Below, piece after piece: positions 1 to 4,614 of a stretch of 5,804 nucleotides of DNA. The stretch lies in the NCBI GenBank assembly GCA_031279615.1, contig JAITIE010000135.1, forward strand, positions 1 through 5,804, read 5' to 3'. The first letter of the stretch is position 1. Each line of letters begins with the position of its first letter. The stretch is from Candidatus Margulisiibacteriota bacterium (GTDB lineage Bacteria; Margulisbacteria; Termititenacia; Termititenacales; Termititenacaceae). Made by a program: the position numbers and the translations under genes. The notes below the pieces were generated by a model, which was given only the letters and a program-made list of their open reading frames with translations, was not told where the DNA came from and ran no database searches.

Positions 1-128
1 TTTTGTTAATCGGGCGTATTGCGGAAAAATGTTATACGGCGATAATTACGTATCGGGGTGAAAATGTGCGGATTATTTCCGTACGGTGCGCGCGCCAAAA
101 AGAGGAGGACTATTATGAAAGCCAGTGA
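1..128 (+). CDS. brnT: BrnT family toxin, C-terminal part (5' end outside window)
   Basis: An open frame with codons starting at base 3 enters from the left edge and stops at TGA 126-128, giving 41 residues that begin LLIGRIAEKCYTAIITYRGE and end EEDYYESQ. The stretch with NVRIISVRCA followed by an acidic, tyrosine-containing end is the C-terminal signature of BrnT (DUF497), a RelE-like ribonuclease toxin of about 90 residues that cleaves RNA and arrests growth until bound by its antitoxin. Roughly the last 45% is visible, so the N-terminal catalytic residues cannot be judged. The downstream antitoxin gene overlaps it by 14 bases and has its ribosome site inside this gene, the usual toxin-first order of brnTA. 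The family call rests on the motif plus the partner; whether the toxin is intact is unknown. Confidence 0.82.
   Translation, partial: LLIGRIAEKCYTAIITYRGENVRIISVRCARQKEEDYYESQ
102..108 (+). promoter_or_regulatory. Shine-Dalgarno site of the antitoxin gene, inside brnT
   Basis: GAGGAGG lies 6 bases before ATG 115, an ideal position. It decides the antitoxin start: the same frame is open from a GTG at 58, but that would add 19 residues with no family match and no ribosome site. The site sits within the last codons of brnT, so the antitoxin can be translated independently of, or coupled to, the toxin. Confidence 0.8.
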
Positions 129-336
129 GTTCGACAAAAAATTTGAGTCCGGCGAGGATATGTTTCCGTATCTGGATCTGTCCTCAGCGCGGCGGCCAAA
201 TAGAGTCAAGAGAATAAACGTGGATATTCCGACTTGGATGATCAATTCTCTGGATCGAGAGGCTGTGCGTTTAGGCGTGACCAGACAATCCGTGATCAAG
301 TTTTGGCTAGCCGACCATATCAGCTCCGCCGCGTAG
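115..336 (+). CDS. brnA: BrnA/CopG-type ribbon-helix-helix antitoxin
   Basis: This 73-residue protein is the likely antitoxin of the BrnT fragment upstream. Residues 1-28 (MKASEFDKKFESGEDMFPYL and following) form the acidic N-terminal segment typical of CopG-like antitoxins paired with BrnT. Residues 33-69 look like a ribbon-helix-helix DNA-binding fold: a strand (RINVDIP), then two helices around WMINSLDREAVRLG and TRQSVIKFWLADHI. In this family the antitoxin binds and neutralises the toxin, and the complex represses its own promoter, which would lie left of the window. The start at 115 is chosen from the strong ribosome site. Three of its seven arginine codons are AGA, unlike the CGC/CGT preference of the arg genes, which hints at separate ancestry. 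It could be classed under either the BrnA or the CopG antitoxin family; the role is the same. Confidence 0.85.
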   Translation: MKASEFDKKFESGEDMFPYLDLSSARRPNRVKRINVDIPTWMINSLDREAVRLGVTRQSVIKFWLADHISSAA

Positions 337-337
337 T

Positions 338-532
338 ATGTCCTCCGCCAACACCGAGCGCATTTTAGCCGAAATTGCCAGCGCGCAGTTCACCCCGCCG
401 GAGCGGTCTTTCGCTGAACGCAAGGCCGAGCTGTATCCGAAGTTTGAGAATTTTGCTAAAATCGTGGAACAATACATCGATGATCCGCGGATTTTAGCGG
501 AGCTGGCCGCGATCAGGAAGAAGCTGCAATGA
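338..532 (+). CDS. Small protein of unknown function between brnA and argC
   Basis: I do not recognise this 64-residue protein. It starts one base after the antitoxin stop and its TGA overlaps the argC ATG by 4 bases (ATGA), a fit that argues for a real, translated gene. The frame is open only from 311 and ATG 338 is the first standard start; no Shine-Dalgarno site precedes it, so translation probably depends on ribosomes finishing brnA. It looks soluble and largely helical, with no signal peptide or membrane segment. Helices are likely at about 4-16, 24-47 and 50-63, broken by a proline pair at 20-21 and by P34 and P50. The first and last helices share a motif, RILAEIA (8-14) and RILAELA (51-57), suggesting a small antiparallel bundle. 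It might belong to the toxin-antitoxin locus or be an arg-operon leader gene; neither is shown. Confidence 0.6.
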   Translation: MSSANTERILAEIASAQFTPPERSFAERKAELYPKFENFAKIVEQYIDDPRILAELAAIRKKLQ

Positions 533-1563
533 GCGGGAAAATCAAGATCGGCATTATTGGCGCGACGGGTTACACCGGCGCGGAGTTGCTCCGTCTTTTG
601 CTCGACCACCCGCAGGCGGACCTAAAATACCTGACCACCACTTCAGCGGCGGGGCAGGACATCAGCGAAATATATCCCTTTTTGCGTCCGCGTTTTTCCC
701 AAAAACTGGCCGGGTATGAATTGTCCGCGGCGCAAAAACTCGATGTGGTTTTTATCTGTCTGCCGCACGGCAAATCCATGGACATTGCGCCGGAGTTAGT
801 GAACGCCGGTGTAAAAGTTATCGACCTCGGCGCGGATTTCCGTTTTCGAGACCTGGCCGTTTATGAAAAAACTTACCAGAAACACACCGCGCCGGAAATG
901 AACGCTCAAGCTGTTTACGGTTTGCCGGAATACAATCGCGCGCAAATCCAGAAAGCCAAATTGATTGCCAATCCGGGCTGTTATGTCACCGCGGCGACTT
1001 TGGCTTTGAAGCCGATAATCGAAAATTTGTCTTTTGTCGAGGGCTCGATTATTATCGACGCCAAGTCCGGCGTTTCTGGAGCCGGACGCGCCCTGCGTCA
1101 GGACACTCATTTTTTGGAAGTGTACACTAATTTCTCTGCTTACAAGCTCGGCGTACACCGCCATCAGCCGGAAATAGAGCAAAATCTGGGCGGAGCGCCG
1201 GTGGTCTTTTCGCCGCACCTTTTGCCGGTAAACCGCGGTATTTTAGCCACAATTTACGTGAAGTTAGGCAAGAAAACGGATATAGATAATATATTATCTA
1301 TTTTGCAAAAACAGTACCAAAACGAGCCTTTTGTGCGTGTCGTGAAAAATCCGCCGGCTTTGAAAGATGTCGTGGGCAGTAATTATTGCTTGATTTCTCC
1401 AACGGTTGTTTCTACTCCGTTCAACGACCAGACGCAGTTGATACTTGTGTCCGCGCTGGACAATCTGGTCAAAGGCGCGTCTGGCCAAGCCGTGCAGAAT
1501 ATGAATATAATGTTTGGCTTGCCGGAAACTACGGGTTTGGAGCGCGTGGCTTTAAATCCGTAA
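529..1563 (+). CDS. argC: N-acetyl-gamma-glutamyl-phosphate reductase
   Basis: ArgC reduces N-acetylglutamyl-5-phosphate to N-acetylglutamate semialdehyde with NADPH, the third step of arginine synthesis in the cytoplasm. The 344 residues match the normal family length. Residues 7-20 (IGIIGATGYTGAEL) are the Rossmann NADP-binding loop; the active-site cysteine is C151 in IANPGCYVTA; the conserved SGVSGAGR segment is at 180-187; and GVHRHQPEI (208-216) carries the conserved histidine motif. An AGGAAG ribosome site at 515-520 is 8 bases before ATG 529, inside the upstream small gene, and the start overlaps that gene's stop by 4 bases, so translation is probably coupled. argJ follows after 24 bases. 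A perfect AT-rich palindrome lies within the gene at 1282-1301. Identification is secure. Confidence 0.97.
   Translation: MSGKIKIGIIGATGYTGAELLRLLLDHPQADLKYLTTTSAAGQDISEIYPFLRPRFSQKLAGYELSAAQKLDVVFICLPHGKSMDIAPELVNAGVKVIDLGADFRFRDLAVYEKTYQKHTAPEMNAQAVYGLPEYNRAQIQKAKLIANPGCYVTAATLALKPIIENLSFVEGSIIIDAKSGVSGAGRALRQDTHFLEVYTNFSAYKLGVHRHQPEIEQNLGGAPVVFSPHLLPVNRGILATIYVKLGKKTDIDNILSILQKQYQNEPFVRVVKNPPALKDVVGSNYCLISPTVVSTPFNDQTQLILVSALDNLVKGASGQAVQNMNIMFGLPETTGLERVALNP
1282..1301. repeat. 20-bp perfect AT-rich palindrome inside argC
   Basis: The two 10-base halves, ATAGATAATA and TATTATCTAT, are exact reverse complements with no spacer. It lies in argC codons 252-258, in the segment encoding IDNILSI, and contains only two G/C base pairs per half-pair set while its surroundings are near balanced. 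A perfect palindrome this long could be a dimeric regulator's site or a cruciform-prone spot; it could also be a chance product of AT-rich codons. No promoter is evident beside it. Confidence 0.6.
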
Positions 1564-1587
1564 GCTCGCGCTGAAAAGGAGTAAGAA

Positions 1588-2682
1588 ATGCTGCCCAAAG
1601 GTTTTCAATATGCTGGAGTTCACGCTGGTTTGAAAGACGGCGATAAAAAGGACATGGGGCTGATCGTTTCCGAGAAAAAGGCGGTTTGCGCTGGTGTTAC
1701 CACGACCAATCTAGCCTGCGCCGCCTGCGTCAAACGCAACCGCAAAGTCTTGCGCCGCGGTTCTGCCAAAGCGATTATTGTAAACACCAAATACGCCAAC
1801 GCCTGCACCGGCAGGCAGGGCGATAAAGACGACGCCGAGTACGCCAAAATTGCGGAAAAACTTTTCGGCGGGCCAGTCTTGACCGCTTCGACCGGCGTGA
1901 TTGGCCAAAATTTGCCCATGGACAAGATTAAAAAAGGCGCTGAATTGCTCCAGAAAAACCTGAAGCACGATGACGCTGATTTTGCCGAGGCTATTTTGAC
2001 TACAGACCTGACGGTGAAAAAGATTACCAAAACCGTTCAGATACTTGGCCGCGATGTCACTATCTGCGGCGTGGCCAAGGGCTCCGGCATGATTCATCCC
2101 AATATGGCTACGATGCTGGCTTTCATTACCACCGACGCTTCGTTGAATCACAGTCTTTTACAGAGAATTATTCGTGAAGTTACCGCTATTTCTTTCAATC
2201 AAATTACCGTCGACGGCGACACCAGCACCAACGACATGTGCCTCTGTCTGGCCAACGGCATGTCCGGTGTGCGCATTGACCGTCAAAATTTGCCTGTTTT
2301 TCAGGCCGCACTGACCGAAGCGCTGATTTTCCTTGCCAAAGCGATAGCCGCGGACGGCGAGGGCGCGACCAAACTCATGGAGGTCAATGTGACCGGCGCG
2401 CGTTCACTCCGGGAAGCGCGTCTGGCCGCCAAAGCGGTGGCCGGTTCTCCGCTGGTCAAATGCGCGGTGTACGGCGGCGATGATAATTGGGGACGCGTGA
2501 TTGCGGCGGTTGGCCGCAGCGGGGCTAGATTTGACCCCGAAAAAGTCCGAATGAACTGGGACGGCCTGCAAACCAAGACGGTTACTATCAATATCGACCT
2601 GGCCAATGGCCGCGAGTCCGCGCAGGCCTGGGGCTGTGATTTGACCGAGGGCTATATTAAGATAAATACGAAGTATAATTAA
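1588..2682 (+). CDS. argJ: Glutamate N-acetyltransferase / ornithine acetyltransferase
   Basis: ArgJ transfers the acetyl group from N-acetylornithine to glutamate, releasing ornithine and recycling the acetyl group; some members also use acetyl-CoA. The 364 residues are a little short of the usual 390-410, mainly at the N-terminus. KGSGMIHPNMATML (164-177) is the self-cleavage site: family members split between A174 and T175, freeing T175 as the nucleophile of the beta chain. STGVIG (101-106) supplies the oxyanion-hole Thr-Gly. FNQITVDGDTSTND, GGDDNWGR and the terminal LTEGYIKINTKYN are also typical. The usual NSGNANACTG block reads NTKYANACTG at 66-75, and AAPV reads AACV at 45-48. The ribosome site AAGGAG (1576-1581) is 6 bases before ATG. 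Identity is secure; whether it is mono- or bifunctional cannot be told from sequence. Confidence 0.96.
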   Translation: MLPKGFQYAGVHAGLKDGDKKDMGLIVSEKKAVCAGVTTTNLACAACVKRNRKVLRRGSAKAIIVNTKYANACTGRQGDKDDAEYAKIAEKLFGGPVLTASTGVIGQNLPMDKIKKGAELLQKNLKHDDADFAEAILTTDLTVKKITKTVQILGRDVTICGVAKGSGMIHPNMATMLAFITTDASLNHSLLQRIIREVTAISFNQITVDGDTSTNDMCLCLANGMSGVRIDRQNLPVFQAALTEALIFLAKAIAADGEGATKLMEVNVTGARSLREARLAAKAVAGSPLVKCAVYGGDDNWGRVIAAVGRSGARFDPEKVRMNWDGLQTKTVTINIDLANGRESAQAWGCDLTEGYIKINTKYN

Positions 2683-2694
2683 GCTTGAATTATA
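2674..2694. repeat. Short AT-rich inverted repeat at the argJ stop codon
   Basis: TATAATT (2674-2680) and AATTATA (2688-2694) are exact inverted copies separated by AAGCTTG. The left arm reaches into the argJ TAA codon (2680-2682), and the right arm ends one base before the long hairpin. TGAAT at 2686-2690 resembles one half of an ArgR box, but the second half (AGTGA) matches the usual ATTCA at only 3 of 5 positions. It may be a regulator site, a small RNA hairpin or chance in AT-rich DNA. Confidence 0.35.
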
Positions 2695-2695
2695 A

Positions 2696-2802
2696 GTGAA
2701 AAATATTTTGCTGGAGCGCGTTTGGTTCGAACTTAACAAGCATGCAAAGCATGCGCCGTTAAGTGAGAAGCCACCGCGCGCGGAAGCAAAGATATTTTTC
2801 AC
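2696..2802. repeat. 107-base imperfect inverted repeat / long hairpin between argJ and argB
   Basis: The ends GTGAAAAATAT (2696-2706) and ATATTTTTCAC (2792-2802) are exact inverted copies. Pairing continues inward: TTTGCT (2707-2712) with AGCAAA (2785-2790) past one bulged G; GCGCG (2716-2720) with CGCGC (2777-2781) across a GGA/GGA internal loop; TGG and TTC (2723-2728) with GAA and CCA (2767-2773) past one bulge; ACTTAAC (2731-2737) with GTTAAGT (2758-2764); and GCATGC (2740-2745) with GCATGC (2749-2754) closing on AAA. The pattern fits a small non-autonomous inverted-repeat element (MITE) or a structured intercistronic RNA. No T-run follows, so it is not a standard intrinsic terminator, and no target-site duplication is evident. 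The coding potential across it (an open frame from GTG 2696) is an accident. Confidence 0.75.
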
Positions 2803-2829
2803 GCCAGCACATATACAGATAAAAAAGCA

Positions 2830-2846
2830 TGTTATAATCCCATCCT
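2830..2846 (+). promoter_or_regulatory. Extended -10 promoter for argB
   Basis: TG at 2830-2831, one spacer base and a perfect TATAAT at 2833-2838 make a full extended -10 element. The region 16-18 bases upstream (around 2810-2816) holds no good -35 hexamer, which extended -10 promoters can do without. Transcription should start about 7 bases after the hexamer, near 2844-2847, that is at or within three bases of the argB ATG at 2847. It would let argB, argF and argG be expressed separately from argC and argJ. Confidence 0.6.
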
Positions 2847-3701
2847 ATGCAAAAGTTTCAGGACAAAGTCGAGGTTATTTTAGACGCGCTGCCGTATATT
2901 CGTAAATTTCAGGGCGCAATAGTCGTCATCAAATACGGCGGCTCGGCCATGATCGACCCGCGGCTCAAACGCGAGGTCGCGCGCGACATTGCTTTGCTGA
3001 ATTATATCGGCATGAAGCCGGTCGTGGTGCATGGCGGCGGCAAGGAAATCAATAATTGGCTGGACAAAGTCGGCAAAAAGGCCGAATTTGCGCCCAACGG
3101 CCTGCGGGTGACGGATAAAGAAACCATGGAAGTTGCGGAAATGGTTTTAGGACGCGTCGGCAAGGAGATAGTGGAATTACTGCACCGCGAGGGCGAGACC
3201 AAAGCCGTGTCCCTGTCCGGCAAAGACGCCGGTCTTTTCGTGGCGGAAAAACTGCAGTCCGATTATGATCTGGGTTTTGTCGGCGAGATCAAGACCGTCA
3301 ACGCTGAAGTAGTGCGCGGTTTGCTGGAAAAAGGTTTTATTCCGGTCATCTCTTCCGTGGCGATGAGCCGCGTTGGCGAGACTTACAATATCAATGCCGA
3401 CATTGCCGCCTGCAAAATCGCCAAAGAGCTGGAGGCGGCGAAGCTCTACCTGATGACCGATGTGGACGGTGTGCTGGATAATGCCAAAAAACTAATCCAG
3501 CGCCTCAATAAGAAAAAAGCCGAGGAATTGATCGCCAATAAAGTGATTTCCGGCGGCATGATACCCAAAATCCAGAGCGCGCTGGATGTTTTGAGCATTG
3601 GCGTAAAATCGGTGCATATCATTAACGGCACGGTGGAGCACTCGCTCCTGCTGGAGACTTTGACCAGCGAGGGCATCGGCACAATGGTGACGCTGGATTA
3701 A
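2847..3701 (+). CDS. argB: Acetylglutamate kinase, arginine-inhibitable type, probably leaderless
   Basis: ArgB phosphorylates N-acetylglutamate with ATP, the second and usually controlling step in acetyl-recycling pathways. The 284 residues carry IKYGGSAM (28-35), the phosphate-binding VHGGGKEIN (61-69), GLRVTD (85-90), the substrate-binding NINADIAA (181-188), LMTDVDGVLD (202-211) and GGMIPK (236-241). The 25 or so residues before KYGG form the N-terminal helix found in hexameric, arginine-sensitive kinases and absent from the short E. coli type; the C-terminal HSLLLETLTSEGIGTM (265-280) matches the arginine-site region of that class. No Shine-Dalgarno site precedes ATG 2847, and a stop codon at 2835-2837 rules out an upstream in-frame start. 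With the promoter next to it, the transcript probably begins at the start codon. argF follows after 2 bases. Confidence 0.96.
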   Translation: MQKFQDKVEVILDALPYIRKFQGAIVVIKYGGSAMIDPRLKREVARDIALLNYIGMKPVVVHGGGKEINNWLDKVGKKAEFAPNGLRVTDKETMEVAEMVLGRVGKEIVELLHREGETKAVSLSGKDAGLFVAEKLQSDYDLGFVGEIKTVNAEVVRGLLEKGFIPVISSVAMSRVGETYNINADIAACKIAKELEAAKLYLMTDVDGVLDNAKKLIQRLNKKKAEELIANKVISGGMIPKIQSALDVLSIGVKSVHIINGTVEHSLLLETLTSEGIGTMVTLD

Positions 3702-3703
3702 AT

Positions 3704-4600
3704 ATGAAAAAAGATTTTATATCGCTCAAAGACCATGACGCGCGGACGATCAATCAGCTGATCCGTCAGGCGTACAATCTCAAAGCGCAGGCGCGCGCTG
3801 GCAAAAAACACGAGTTGCTGCAGGGCGAGTCGCTGGCGATGATTTTTGACAAGCCCTCGACGCGCACCCGCGTGTCTTTTGACGTGGCGATGTATGAGCT
3901 GGGTGGCCACGCGATCAATATCACCGCTGGCGAGTGCGGTCTCGGCACGCGCGAGTCGGTGCCGGATGTGGCGCGGACTTTGAGCCGGTTCTGCGACGCG
4001 ATCATGGTGCGCACTTTTGGCCACGATATTGCGCTGGGACTGGCCGAACACGCCAGCGTGCCGGTCATTAACGGTCTGACCGATCTCATGCACCCCTGTC
4101 AGGCCATGGCCGACGCCTTGACCATGTACGAAATTACCGGCGGCTTGCAAGGCGTGCGTTTGACCTACATCGGCGACGCTAATAATGTGACGAATTCGCT
4201 CATTCACCTGGCTGAAAAAACCGGCATTGAGCTGACAGTCTGCACGCCCAAAAATTATGCGCCGGACAAAAAAATGACCGCGGAGCATAAAGCGCTGTTG
4301 AGCAATGACCCCGCCGCCGCGGTAAAAAAAGCCGATTTTATTTACACGGATGTCTGGGCCAGCATGGGGCAGGAAAAATTGGCCGCGCAAAAAAACAAAG
4401 CTTTCAAGGACTATCAGGTCAACAGCCAGCTTCTCAAAAAAGCGCCGAAAAAAGTAAAAATAATGCACTGCCTGCCGGCGCACCGCGGGCTGGAAATCAC
4501 CGACGAGGTGATCGATGATCCGGAAAAATCTATCGTTTTTGAGCAGGCCGAAAACCGCCTGCACGCGCAGAAAGCGATTTTGGTGTATCTGTTGAAGTAA
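3704..4600 (+). CDS. argF: Ornithine carbamoyltransferase
   Basis: ArgF joins ornithine and carbamoyl phosphate to give citrulline and phosphate in the cytoplasm. The 298 residues are near the usual length of anabolic enzymes. The carbamoyl-phosphate loop STRTR is at 52-56, MVRTFGH at 101-107, HPCQAMAD at 130-137, the ornithine-domain [10 protein letters not shown] at 157-166, DVWASMGQE at 216-224 (the SMG loop that binds ornithine), and HCLPAHRG at 255-262 with the catalytic cysteine C256. These distinguish it from aspartate and other transcarbamylases. The gene starts 2 bases after the argB stop and has no clear Shine-Dalgarno site, so it is probably translated by ribosomes continuing from argB. 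No motif suggests the catabolic (ArcB) role, and there are no arc genes nearby. Confidence 0.96.
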   Translation: MKKDFISLKDHDARTINQLIRQAYNLKAQARAGKKHELLQGESLAMIFDKPSTRTRVSFDVAMYELGGHAINITAGECGLGTRESVPDVARTLSRFCDAIMVRTFGHDIALGLAEHASVPVINGLTDLMHPCQAMADALTMYEITGGLQGVRLTYIGDANNVTNSLIHLAEKTGIELTVCTPKNYAPDKKMTAEHKALLSNDPAAAVKKADFIYTDVWASMGQEKLAAQKNKAFKDYQVNSQLLKKAPKKVKIMHCLPAHRGLEITDEVIDDPEKSIVFEQAENRLHAQKAILVYLLK

Positions 4601-4614
4601 AAAAGGAGAAGCAA

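Noticed and set aside
58..114. Longer antitoxin start at GTG 58
   Set aside because: The added 19 residues lie in the coding sequence of the toxin in another frame, and the strong ribosome site fits ATG 115.
1065..1087. Inverted repeat GTCCGGC / GCCGGAC in argC
   Set aside because: It encodes the conserved SGVSGAG motif of ArgC, so protein constraint explains it.
2696..2802. Intrinsic terminator after argJ
   Set aside because: The hairpin is far longer than a terminator and is followed by GCCAGCACATATAC with no T-run, so only an indirect effect on transcription is possible.
2696..2905. 69-residue frame starting at GTG 2696
   Set aside because: It runs through the long inverted repeat and into argB in another frame, with no ribosome site and no recognisable protein features.
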